DNA from: Fodinicurvata fenggangensis DSM 21160
GTDB lineage: Bacteria; Pseudomonadota; Alphaproteobacteria; Kiloniellales; DSM-21159
Assembly (NCBI RefSeq): GCF_000686045.1
Contig: NZ_JMLV01000002.1
Location: 124,001 to 188,000 of the forward strand
DNA length: 64,000 bases
Direction: 5' to 3'
In this document: piece by piece, positions 9,198-17,113 of the stretch
Numbering within the stretch: the first letter of the stretch is position 1
Layout of the letters: every line of letters begins with the position of its first letter
Notes under the pieces: model-generated
Databases searched by the model: none
Seen by the model: only the letters and a program-made list of their open reading frames with translations
Told to the model about the DNA's origin: nothing
Program-made: the position numbers and the translations under genes

Positions 9198-10621
9198 GCC
9201 TCCAGGAAATGAAATGCGATATCTGCGTCATCGGTGGGGGCTCGGCGGGTCTCTCCGTGGCGGCCGGAGCGGCCCAGATGGGCGCCGACACGATCCTGGT
9301 CGAACGCGGGGAAATGGGCGGTGACTGCCTGAACAGCGGCTGCGTGCCGTCGAAATCCCTGCTCGCCGCGGCGAAAGCCGCGCGCAGTGGAAACAAGGCC
9401 GCCGCCTTCGGTATAGGTTACGATCAACCACGAATCGATTTTACGGCCGTACAGACCCATGTGCAGGAGGTCATAGCCGGGATCGCCCCGCATGATTCCG
9501 TGGAGCGTTTCGAGAAGCTCGGCGTCCGGGTCCTGCGTGACAACGCAAGCTTTCTCTCACCACAGGAGCTCGCCGTGGGTGAGCGGCGTATCACTGCCCG
9601 GCGTTTCGTCCTGGCCACCGGCTCGCGCGCCTTGATTCCCCCTGTATCCGGACTTGCCGAAACACCCTATCTGACCAACGAGAGCATCTTCGCGCTGAAG
9701 GAGTGCCCGGATCACCTCATCGTCCTGGGCGGCGGCCCCATCGGCTGCGAGTTGGGTCAGGCCTTCCGCCGTCTTGGCGCGCGCGTCAGCCTTGTCGAAA
9801 TGAATCGCCTGCTCCCTCGGGAAGACAGCCAGGCGGCCTTGCTCCTGCAGGGGCAACTTCAGGCGGAAGGCGTCGAGATTCACGAAAATGCCGGCATGTC
9901 CGCCGTCCATCAGCAGGATGGCAAGATCCAGGCCCGACTGAAAAGGCAAGCGGGTGAAGATATCCTGGAGGGCAGCCATCTTCTGGTGGCAACGGGACGA
10001 CAGCCGGTCACCGACGGCCTGAACCTGGAAGCGGCGGGAGTTACCCACGACCGGAAGGGGATAGAGGTGGACGCCCGCCTGCGCACCAGCAATCGTCGCA
10101 TCTTTGCCCTCGGCGATGTCGCCGGCGGGCCGCAGTTCACCCATGCCGCCAGCTACCAGGCCGGCATCATCCTGCGCAACGCGCTTTTCCGCCTGCCGGC
10201 ACGTGTCGACTACAGGGCTCTGCCGCGGGTGACCTACTGCTCACCTGAACTGGCCCAGGTTGGACTGACAGAGGAAGAGGCGCAGCAGCGGGGCAGAAAG
10301 GTCGAGATTCTCCAGGCTGACTTTGCCGACAACGATCGCGCCCGTTGCGAGCACGAGACGGATGGGTTCATCAAGGTTGTGGCCACAGGGTCGGGGGTCG
10401 TCCTGGGTGCCACGATTGTCGGACCCCAGGCCGGGGAACTCATCCTGCCGTGGAGCCTGGCAATCGCGAAGGGAATGAAACTTTCCGCACTCGCCGGTAT
10501 CATCGCCCCCTATCCCACGCTCTCGGAGATCAGCAAGCAGGTGGCCGGCAGTCATTATACACCGAAACTCTTCTCTTCCCGCACGCGTCGGCTCGTGCGC
10601 CTCCTTCTGCGACTGGGGTAA
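9194..10621 (+). CDS. FAD-dependent pyridine nucleotide-disulfide oxidoreductase (MerA/Lpd-like)
   Basis: The product is a 475-residue class I flavoprotein. It has an N-terminal FAD site GGGSAGLSVAAGAAQMG, the redox-active pair in GGDCLNSGCVPSKS (C-x4-C, about residues 46-51), an NAD(P)H site GGGPIGCELGQAFRRLG, the second FAD motif FALGDVAGG and a dimerisation domain. It lacks the N-terminal heavy-metal domain and the C-terminal vicinal cysteines of true mercuric reductase, so the mercury label should not be used. The substrate is unknown. Coupling to the TVP38 gene by an ATGA overlap suggests a membrane redox function. Confidence 0.85.
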   Translation: MSLQEMKCDICVIGGGSAGLSVAAGAAQMGADTILVERGEMGGDCLNSGCVPSKSLLAAAKAARSGNKAAAFGIGYDQPRIDFTAVQTHVQEVIAGIAPHDSVERFEKLGVRVLRDNASFLSPQELAVGERRITARRFVLATGSRALIPPVSGLAETPYLTNESIFALKECPDHLIVLGGGPIGCELGQAFRRLGARVSLVEMNRLLPREDSQAALLLQGQLQAEGVEIHENAGMSAVHQQDGKIQARLKRQAGEDILEGSHLLVATGRQPVTDGLNLEAAGVTHDRKGIEVDARLRTSNRRIFALGDVAGGPQFTHAASYQAGIILRNALFRLPARVDYRALPRVTYCSPELAQVGLTEEEAQQRGRKVEILQADFADNDRARCEHETDGFIKVVATGSGVVLGATIVGPQAGELILPWSLAIAKGMKLSALAGIIAPYPTLSEISKQVAGSHYTPKLFSSRTRRLVRLLLRLG

Positions 10622-10629
10622 GCGAAAGG

Positions 10630-12114
10630 ATGGCCTTTCACGAATCGCAAGGATCGGACAGGGAAGCGAAGCAAACAGTGGGGAACGGAAATGGCCGGAA
10701 GCCGCGCCGCTTTTCGCTGCCACCGCTGCATCGCAGTCTCTCCGCCCGGCTGCTGCTGCTGACCATCATCTTCGTGATGTTGGCGGAGGTGCTGATCTTT
10801 GCGCCCTCGGTGGCCAACTTCCGCCAGAACTACCTGCAGGAGCGCCTGGCCGCTGCACATCTGGCGGTCCTCTCGCTGGAGGCGACGCCGGACCTCATGA
10901 TCGACGAGGACTTGACCTACGAGCTGCTCTCGCACGTTCCTGCCGAATCCGTCATGCTCTACCGTCCTGGCCGTTCGCCTTCGCTGACCCTGGCCATAAA
11001 GGACGTCCCCGAACCAGAAGCCGTCTATGACCTGCGCGAGGCCGGTTTCTTCACGCTGATCGGCGATGCCTTCATGACCCTGCTGCGCAGCGAGGATCGG
11101 CGGATCGAGCTCTGGGGGGTCTCGCCGAAAGACAATGACTCCGTGGTCCGGATGCTCCTGATGGAAGGTCCGCTCTGCGAGGAGATGTGGGCCTTTGCCT
11201 GGCGAATCCTGGGACTGTCCCTGCTGATTTCGGTGATCACGGCGGCCCTTGTCTATGTCACGCTGCTCTACGTCCTGGTGCGGCCCATGCGGCGTATCAC
11301 CGAGAACATGATTGCGTTCCGCGAGGATCCCGAAGACGAAAGCCGCATCATTCGCCCCTCGAGCCGTCGGGATGAAGTGGGCCTGGCCGAACGCCAGTTG
11401 CGCGATCTGCAGCGCGCACTGCGCGCTTCCCTGCATCGCAAAACGCGGCTGGCCGCCATCGGCGTGGCCGCCACAAAGATCAACCATGACCTGCGCAACA
11501 TCCTGTCCACCGCACAAATCTCCTCGGACAGCCTGGCGGAAAGCGAAGACCCCAATGTACGCCGGGCCTTTCCCAAGCTCATGCAGACCCTGGACCGGGC
11601 CGTCGGACTCTGCAGCCACATCCTGAACTTCGCCCGCGAGGGGCCCATCCACCTGGAGATCGCGCCGCTGGACCTGGAAGAACTCCTGAATGAGGTTGGC
11701 ACAAGCCTGCAACTGGACCATGAAGACGAGCGCGACTGGCAGGTTCACCTGCCCGACAGCCTGAACCTGCATGGCGATCGCCAACAGCTTTACCGGGTTT
11801 TTATGAACCTGGCGCAGAACGCCTATCAGGCTGGGGCCACCAGAGTCGATGTCCAGGGTCGGGCCGAAGACGGCCATCTCTATCTGGACATCTACGACAA
11901 CGGCCCCGGCCTGGCACCACGGGCACGCGAGCGCCTCTTCCAGCCTTTCGCTGCCTCGGCACGCAGTGGGGGCACTGGCCTCGGACTGGCGATTGCCCGG
12001 GAAATCCTGCGCGCCCATGGCGGGGACATCACGCTGCTACGGTCCGATGCCCAGGGCACCAGCTTCCGCCTTACGCTGCCGCTTTCCCAGAACGGCAGCC
12101 AGCCGGTTCATTAG
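10630..12114 (+). CDS. Membrane-bound sensor histidine kinase
   Basis: This 494-residue kinase has two membrane helices (about 39-60 and 191-217) around a 130-residue periplasmic sensor that I cannot classify. A HAMP linker follows, then a dimerisation domain with H286 in TKINHDLRN and an ATPase domain with NLAQNAY, DNGPGLAP and GGTGLGLAIA. The phospho-acceptor box is of the HDLRN type rather than the classical HELRTPL. The ATG at 10630 has an AAAGG site directly before it; upstream in-frame codons lie inside the previous gene. No regulator gene is adjacent; the nearest is at 13208. Confidence 0.9.
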   Translation: MAFHESQGSDREAKQTVGNGNGRKPRRFSLPPLHRSLSARLLLLTIIFVMLAEVLIFAPSVANFRQNYLQERLAAAHLAVLSLEATPDLMIDEDLTYELLSHVPAESVMLYRPGRSPSLTLAIKDVPEPEAVYDLREAGFFTLIGDAFMTLLRSEDRRIELWGVSPKDNDSVVRMLLMEGPLCEEMWAFAWRILGLSLLISVITAALVYVTLLYVLVRPMRRITENMIAFREDPEDESRIIRPSSRRDEVGLAERQLRDLQRALRASLHRKTRLAAIGVAATKINHDLRNILSTAQISSDSLAESEDPNVRRAFPKLMQTLDRAVGLCSHILNFAREGPIHLEIAPLDLEELLNEVGTSLQLDHEDERDWQVHLPDSLNLHGDRQQLYRVFMNLAQNAYQAGATRVDVQGRAEDGHLYLDIYDNGPGLAPRARERLFQPFAASARSGGTGLGLAIAREILRAHGGDITLLRSDAQGTSFRLTLPLSQNGSQPVH

Positions 12115-12159
12115 AGCTCCATCCCGGTCTTTCTGGAAATGCAGGGCCATATAGAGGAA

Positions 12160-12195
12160 GGGCCATGCCAGGCTTTTTAAAGTCTGGCATGGCCC
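12160..12195. terminator. Large palindromic hairpin between convergent genes
   Basis: A 36-base inverted repeat, starting GGGCCATGCCAG and ending CTGGCATGGCCC, gives a stem of up to 17 bp with one G-U pair and a minimal loop in the middle. It lies 45 bases after the kinase stop and 44 bases beyond the end of the convergent gene at 12240, so it can serve both directions. There is no proper T-run, only TGTTT, so it may be a terminator or an RNA 3'-end stabiliser. Confidence 0.65.
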
Positions 12196-12239
12196 TGTTT
12201 ACGGAAAGCGAAACGGCCTCTTTCAGTCGGAAGGGGCGG

Positions 12240-12623
12240 TCAACGACCGTAATTCCTCCCGTGCACTTCGACCGTTGGCGGCACGTCATTTATTTGCCGA
12301 TAGCCGTTAAGATTGTAGTACTCGATAAAGCCGGGGCGCGCTGCCAACTGCGGGACCGCATCCCAGGTTCCGAATCGTGCATTCTGATTGAGTGAGCCGT
12401 CGCCACTATAGCCTTCAAGGCCGGGGTTATCGGCCAGCTGACTGCCGACCCCTGCACCGGAAGCGTCAAACGAAGGAAGGCTCATTCCAGTGTGGTAAGC
12501 GGTCTCTGTGGCAACATGACCGCCTTCATAGCCTTCCAGACCGGGATTGTTTTGGGCCACGGCCGGCAGGGCCAAGATAGCCGTCAGGGCAAAACCAACG
12601 GCGGGCAAGTATAACTTGTTCAT
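12240..12623 (-). CDS. Small secreted protein with NPGLEGY repeats
   Basis: I recognise no family. The 127-residue product has a classical signal peptide (residues 1-23, MNKLYLP to AVA, cleavage before Q24). The mature part of about 104 residues carries NPGLEGY at 26-32 and 66-72 and a diverged third unit RPGFIEY at 96-102. It contains no cysteine and is rich in Gly, Asn, Tyr and Ser, so it is probably flexible, periplasmic or extracellular. The start has an AAGGA site eight bases upstream. The gene lies between a sensor kinase and a response regulator, on the opposite strand, and its upstream region is AT-rich. Confidence 0.7.
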   Translation of the reverse strand: MNKLYLPAVGFALTAILALPAVAQNNPGLEGYEGGHVATETAYHTGMSLPSFDASGAGVGSQLADNPGLEGYSGDGSLNQNARFGTWDAVPQLAARPGFIEYYNLNGYRQINDVPPTVEVHGRNYGR

Positions 12624-13207
12624 GTTAAATATCCTTAGGGAAATATTGTGTTATGAGGGCTTCTTCAGAAAACCGTCTTTCTACAAAATATAGATAGGAT
12701 TTAATAATAATTTATCCAATCACATTATTTATTTATTTCAAAACTGCATAGGCACTTGAAATCGAAATATCGGTAAAACTTCCACAAGAAAGCCTGTTAA
12801 CTGAATAGCGCTGAGAATTTTTCGGGATAACTCGGAAAATACCTTACCCGAAATCAGCACGGCAGGCGGAAGGGAAGCTTCTGGCACCAACGCCTTCCCG
12901 GATTGCTCTCCATAATCGGCACACAGGCTTTATTGATCTGGCTGGTGGCATACCCGGTTTCCTTCCTGCCTCGCGCCAGCCCTTGAGGTTTTGTATTTTC
13001 CTGGCCCCGGGAAGATCACTGAATCGTGAATTGCTCATCCTGATAACTGGCTGCATTTATTGCTCAGCCAAGGATCGAGCAGGGCCCATGAAGCTGGTGT
13101 CTCATGGGCTGAAAACCTCGACATCATGAGAAGTTGATCATTCAGAACCTCACGATAACAGGGGTAGGAATATTGAAAACAATATTCAGGATTTATCGAG
13201 GGGAACT
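12624..13207. other. Intergenic region between secreted protein and response regulator
   Basis: This long stretch holds the divergent promoters of its two flanking genes. The first 200 bases are AT-rich. An 8-bp hairpin GCCCATGA/TCATGGGC lies at 13084-13109 and the perfect palindrome described separately at 13168-13187. A minus-strand frame of 70 codons (12844-13056) has no convincing protein character. A small RNA gene is possible but not shown. Confidence 0.5.
13168..13187. promoter_or_regulatory. Perfect palindrome upstream of response regulator
   Basis: GAATATTG-AAAA-CAATATTC is an 8-bp perfect inverted repeat with a 4-base centre, ending 20 bases before the regulator ATG. Its size and position fit an operator for a dimeric regulator, possibly the product itself. 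It could also be an RNA hairpin in the leader. Confidence 0.5.
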
Positions 13208-13903
13208 ATGAATCAGAGTAAATGCTCCAGCATACTATTGGTTGATGATGACGGAGATCTTCGCTCATCTATTGCGGACCAGCTCGAAATATACGATGAA
13301 TTCACGATACATCAATCCGGAAGCGCCTCCGAGGCACTTGGACTCATCAAATCCAATCACTTCGACGCACTTATACTTGACGTTGGATTGCCCGATATTG
13401 ATGGCCGGGAACTCTGTCGCCTGGCACGCCAGGCCGGCGTAGGATCACCCATTATCATGCTGACGGCCATGGACAGTGATGCCGATACTGTTCTGGGACT
13501 CGATGCGGGCGCCAACGACTACATCACCAAACCCTTCCGCCTGAATGTCCTGGTGGCGCGACTGCGCGCCCAGCTGCGTCAGCACGAACAGAGCGTCGAT
13601 GCTGTTTTCTCCATTGGTCCTTACAGCTTCAGCCCCGCCACCAAGTTGCTGCTCGCCCAGGACGGACAGCACAAGATTCGATTGACCGAGAAGGAAGCGC
13701 AGATTCTCAGGCACCTCTATCGTGCCGGCAGCAAACCCATCGATCGGGAGACCTTGTTGACCGAGATATGGGGCTACAGGCCCGAGGTCACGACACATAC
13801 TCTGGAGACCCATATCTATCGGCTGCGCCAGAAAATCGAGGATAGCCCAGAACATCCCAGGATAATCGTCACGGAAGGCGATGGTTACTGCCTGCTCTGT
13901 TAG
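13208..13903 (+). CDS. OmpR-family response regulator
   Basis: This 231-residue regulator has a receiver domain with the acidic pocket D13-D15, phospho-acceptor D58 in LILDVGLPDIDG, T86 and K108 in ITKPF. A winged-helix output domain follows (about 135-230) with RLTEKEAQILRHLYR and TLETHIYRLRQKIE. All receiver residues needed for phosphorylation are present. It is not next to a kinase in the same transcript; the kinase at 10630 is the nearest candidate partner. The long AT-rich leader and the palindrome at 13168-13187 suggest its own regulated promoter. A GAGGGGAAC Shine-Dalgarno precedes the ATG. Confidence 0.93.
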   Translation: MNQSKCSSILLVDDDGDLRSSIADQLEIYDEFTIHQSGSASEALGLIKSNHFDALILDVGLPDIDGRELCRLARQAGVGSPIIMLTAMDSDADTVLGLDAGANDYITKPFRLNVLVARLRAQLRQHEQSVDAVFSIGPYSFSPATKLLLAQDGQHKIRLTEKEAQILRHLYRAGSKPIDRETLLTEIWGYRPEVTTHTLETHIYRLRQKIEDSPEHPRIIVTEGDGYCLLC

Positions 13904-13955
13904 GTCACCCTGAAACGGGGACCGCCTCTTGGGGCGCAGGTCGACTCCGACCTGG

Positions 13956-14339
13956 TCAGCGATTTTTCAGGGCGGCTGCGAAGTCTGTCGCCACACCAGC
14001 GATCAGCAGCACAAACCCCATGCCCTCCAGAAGCACATGATAGGACCCCAGGAGGACATAGAATATCAGTGCGGCGCCTGCACAAACCAGTAACAGAGGC
14101 AGGATCCTGCGATGTTTCGTGAAACCGGCCGCTATGGCCAGCACGGCAACGGCCGTGGCGCTCAGGATTGTCGCACTCCAGATCGTTTCATTGACGGACA
14201 GACTGACCCCCAGCAGGGAAAGGATCAGCACCAGCCCCAGGGTGCCGTAGCAGGACAGGAAGGCCACCAGGGCGGCCCCGGCGCCTACCAGGCTTGTGTT
14301 CCTGCGCCCCTTCAGCCTTTCCTGACCTACTCCACTCAT
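13956..14339 (-). CDS. Small four-helix membrane protein, unrecognised
   Basis: This 127-residue protein has about four hydrophobic segments and short basic ends, so it is an inner-membrane protein. Size and layout recall small MerC/MerT-like proteins, but I see no metal-binding cysteine pair, only single cysteines in FLSCYGT and LLVCAGA. I chose the ATG at 14339, which has an AAGG site upstream; the in-frame ATG at 14402 would overlap the methyltransferase gene. It follows that gene by 32 bases on the same strand and may share its transcript. Confidence 0.6.
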   Translation of the reverse strand: MSGVGQERLKGRRNTSLVGAGAALVAFLSCYGTLGLVLILSLLGVSLSVNETIWSATILSATAVAVLAIAAGFTKHRRILPLLLVCAGAALIFYVLLGSYHVLLEGMGFVLLIAGVATDFAAALKNR

Positions 14340-14371
14340 GACTCTGCCTTCCCTGCAATACCACCCCGGAT

Positions 14372-15244
14372 TCAACCGGGATTGCGGGCGCTGACCATCC
14401 ATGAACTGGACCCAAGGACGATTCCTTCCTCGGTCTCGTGGCGGGCCAGTTCCTGCTTCAAGGCCGCAGCAATCTCGTCGTGCCTCTGTTCGGCAATCTC
14501 GCCGGCTTCCCGATAAACTTCGCCTGCAGGGCCCAGGGCCAGTTGAAAGTCGACGGCCTCGTCCGGATTGCGTCCAACCAGCAAGGGCGCATCGATCCGT
14601 TCGAAGCTGATGTCGCCGTAGCCGGCAACCTCGAGCTGCTTGGTGACCACAGTGCTGTCGGCCATCGAGAAGGGTCCGGGCCCACAGGTCCGGGCATCCT
14701 CTCCTGGCGGCGGCAGGAAATCCTTGATGATCGCCTTGGGCAGTCCAAGCCAGGGATTGTCCTCTATGTCCCGCCAGACGATCATCGTCATGACCCCGCC
14801 GGGTTTCAGGCTGGTGCGCATGTTGCGAAGCGCGGCCACGGGATTCTCGAAGAACTGCGTCCCGAAACGGGAAAAGCAGAAATCGAACTCCGGCTCGAAG
14901 GGATAGCTCTGAACATCGGCCTCGATGAAGGTCACGTTATCGATCTTCGCCTTGCGGGCATCCTCCCGGCCAAAGGCAAGAAAGCCTTCGCAGCAATCGA
15001 TGCCCAGGACGGATCCTTCGGGTCCGACCCGACGCGCCAGCTCGATGGCCGTATCGCCAAAACCGCAACCGACATCCACCACATGGTCGCCCGGACGGAC
15101 GGGAAGTTTCGGAAAGACCCGCTCACTGTGGTGGGTCAGGCCGTCCACCAGGATATGCCGCCAGCGCACGAACTTCGGAACAAGGACCTCGTTCCAGAAG
15201 TCGACGTATTCATTCCTTTCGTCCTGATTTACCGCTTCACTCAT
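14372..15244 (-). CDS. Class I SAM-dependent methyltransferase
   Basis: This 290-residue cytosolic enzyme has a Rossmann fold with motif I VVDVGCGFGDTAIELA, an acidic motif II (VLGIDCCEGFL), motif III VTFIEADVQSYPFEPEFD and the post-motif FSRFGTQFF. It is most like the UbiE/Methyltransf_11/25 class. The substrate is not evident. Between motif I and the C terminus there is a region (residues about 190-240) that would hold the acceptor site. A GGGAGGA Shine-Dalgarno precedes the ATG. The downstream gene encodes a small membrane protein and the upstream one a DsrE-like protein, all on the minus strand. Confidence 0.85.
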   Translation of the reverse strand: MSEAVNQDERNEYVDFWNEVLVPKFVRWRHILVDGLTHHSERVFPKLPVRPGDHVVDVGCGFGDTAIELARRVGPEGSVLGIDCCEGFLAFGREDARKAKIDNVTFIEADVQSYPFEPEFDFCFSRFGTQFFENPVAALRNMRTSLKPGGVMTMIVWRDIEDNPWLGLPKAIIKDFLPPPGEDARTCGPGPFSMADSTVVTKQLEVAGYGDISFERIDAPLLVGRNPDEAVDFQLALGPAGEVYREAGEIAEQRHDEIAAALKQELARHETEEGIVLGSSSWMVSARNPG

Positions 15245-15273
15245 GGCTGTTCCTCCCGGTTATGGGTTTGGTT

Positions 15274-15642
15274 TCAGAAACTCAGTGTCGCCGCGCCGGC
15301 CCGGATGCGTTCATGCATGGGACTGGCACCGCTGATGACGACGCCGTCCAACAGGTCTTCTTGGCTGTAGCCGCGCGCCTTTACACAGGGCGTACAGGCC
15401 CAGAGGACCTCGCCACGCTGAAGGAAGTCCTGGACCAGCGCGCTCAGGGGCTCCAGGGGCTCGACCTGGGTCAGGTCGGCCGCTTTCTTGCGGACGATGT
15501 CGACGGCGGAGCTTGTCAGGAATATCGAGACCTTCAGTCCCGCTGTGAGGCCGCCGTTGGCCACGGTGAAGCCGACCGAGGACCTCTCGTCCTCGGGCCC
15601 ATGGGTCATCAGGACCACCAGTTCCCTTGAAGAATCGTTCAT
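15274..15642 (-). CDS. DsrE family protein
   Basis: This 122-residue DsrE/DsrF-like protein begins RELVVLMTHGPEDERSSVGFTVANGGLTAGLKVSIFLTSSAV, the typical strand-helix start. It carries the cysteine motif WACTPCVKARGY near residue 85. DsrE-like proteins carry sulfur or bind nucleotides; two cysteines in CTPC could bear persulfide. The ATG at 15642 has a GAGG site; the longer frame upstream is basic and unlike the family. It lies upstream of the methyltransferase gene on the same strand with a 29-base gap. The function is not known. Confidence 0.8.
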   Translation of the reverse strand: MNDSSRELVVLMTHGPEDERSSVGFTVANGGLTAGLKVSIFLTSSAVDIVRKKAADLTQVEPLEPLSALVQDFLQRGEVLWACTPCVKARGYSQEDLLDGVVISGASPMHERIRAGAATLSF

Positions 15643-15843
15643 CTCACCCTCTCTTTTCCAACCATGCTGCAGGCCAAACCCTGTTCTGCTGCAGTCTGGA
15701 AAAGTCGGGCAGGAAAGTCTTGGCAGTGGGTGAAGCCGTCTTTCGCATTCTGCGAAGCGGGAAGGCTTCAACTTGCCTTTGCCAGGCCTTCTGCGGGCGC
15801 GCCTACGGCCTCACGCCCGGCCACTGGCGACGTCTCTGCCTGT

Positions 15844-16173
15844 CTAGTGAGCCACGGTCTTCGAGAAGAGGTTGATCACCAGGACGCCGGCCACGATCAG
15901 GATCAGGCCCACCACGGCCGGCAGGTCCAGCGGCTGGCGGAACCAGAAGACCCCCACCAGTGTGATCAGCACGATCCCAAGGCCAGCCCAGATCGCATAG
16001 GCGATACCCACGGGCAGGCTGCGCAGCACCAGGGCCAGGAAATAGAAGGCCGCGGCATAGGTCAGCGCGGTTACCGTCGAAGGCAACGGCCGCGTGAAAC
16101 CCTCCGACAGCTTCAGTGCCGAGGTGCCGATCACCTCGAAAACAATGGCAGCCACGAGATAGAGATAGACCAT
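15844..16173 (-). CDS. Small multidrug resistance (SMR) family transporter
   Basis: This 109-residue protein has four hydrophobic helices and the family start YLYLVAAIVFEVIGTSALKLSEGF. The essential membrane glutamate is E13, equivalent to E14 of EmrE. WAGLGIVLITLVGVFWF matches the conserved third and fourth helices. SMR proteins work as antiparallel dimers that exchange protons for quaternary amines, or for guanidinium in the Gdx branch; the sequence alone does not decide which. The ATG at 16173 fits the family start; the upstream frame is basic and non-membrane. An AGGAGG-like site precedes it. Confidence 0.9.
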   Translation of the reverse strand: MVYLYLVAAIVFEVIGTSALKLSEGFTRPLPSTVTALTYAAAFYFLALVLRSLPVGIAYAIWAGLGIVLITLVGVFWFRQPLDLPAVVGLILIVAGVLVINLFSKTVAH

Positions 16174-16383
16174 CGGGCATCCTCCTTCCTGAGCGAACCT
16201 CCGGCATAAGGGACCGCCAGTCCGCAAGCTCAACCTGTCCCGGCTGTCGGGATTGCACAAGCCCTCTTCCTGCTGTCGCCACGCCTTGCAGCGCGACATC
16301 ATTCCCCCTTGGCGCAACGTGCTGGCACGTTAGAATACTGCACGACAGACAAAGGGCATTAGAAAAGATACAGGAAGGACCTC

Positions 16384-17097
16384 ATGGGCAAGGCAGTTGT
16401 CGGCTTTCTCGCAACCCTGGTCGCACTGGGCGGGCTTATGGTGGCCGCGAACAGCGCTCTGGGCATCACCTATTACATCGGGCTGGCCGTCACGGTGCTG
16501 GGCATCCTGGTCACCTTCGGCGCCATCAAGCTGCACTATGACGAGGTCGAGAAGACCCTGCCGCAGGAAACCGATCCTGCACCTGCACAGAAGACGCAAG
16601 CCGCCCGTGCATCGGAAGACGCATCAACTGAAGAGATCGTGAACATCCCGTCCTCCGCACACCTGCCGGCGGCACGCGCCTCGGACCGCGAACCCTTCCT
16701 GGATACAGCCGCCCGGCGCTGGATCAAGGGGGTCGGCATCGGCATCCTGGGTCTTTACGGACTCTTCCTTGCGGCCGGTGCCACCGGCGGCTTTGCCTAC
16801 TACGGCGGCCTGGCGCTGACCCTTCTCTGTGTGCTGGCGATTTTCCGGATGATCGGGGCCGCCACCAGCGGAGACGCGGACAGCAATGCTCCCCTGATTC
16901 CCGCACCAGAGAGCGGCCTCAAGCGCTGGTTAGCCGGCATCGCCTCGGGTCTGGTCGCACTTGTCGCCCTGTTCCAGGCGGCCGCCAGCGTGAACGGGCC
17001 CGGCTATTACATCGGGATGATGGTGGCCGTGGCCGCGCTGTTCTACATCTTCCATCTGATGAAGGTCGGCTACGACCGCTTGGAGCAGCAGGGCTGA
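16384..17097 (+). CDS. Membrane protein with three two-helix repeats, unrecognised
   Basis: I do not recognise this 237-residue protein. It is built of three similar membrane hairpins: residues 4-50, 114-157 and 182-227. Each has a first helix with GxxxxL spacing, a short loop ending in YYIG, YYGG or YYIG (30-33, 139-142, 208-211), and a second helix. The first and third end in a similar cytosolic stub (LHYDEVE, VGYDRLE). A charged linker rich in Ala and Pro joins units one and two. Six membrane helices in total. It stands alone between divergent and convergent neighbours, with an AGGAAGGA Shine-Dalgarno. Confidence 0.7.
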   Translation: MGKAVVGFLATLVALGGLMVAANSALGITYYIGLAVTVLGILVTFGAIKLHYDEVEKTLPQETDPAPAQKTQAARASEDASTEEIVNIPSSAHLPAARASDREPFLDTAARRWIKGVGIGILGLYGLFLAAGATGGFAYYGGLALTLLCVLAIFRMIGAATSGDADSNAPLIPAPESGLKRWLAGIASGLVALVALFQAAASVNGPGYYIGMMVAVAALFYIFHLMKVGYDRLEQQG

Positions 17098-17113
17098 TCC
17101 CACGGCCCTGGCG

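Noticed and set aside
9194-10621. Mercuric reductase
   Set aside because: The N-terminal metal-binding domain and the C-terminal vicinal cysteines are missing and no mer gene is nearby.
12844-13056. 70-codon minus-strand frame before the response regulator
   Set aside because: Basic, Pro/Arg-rich composition without conserved features and no ribosome site.
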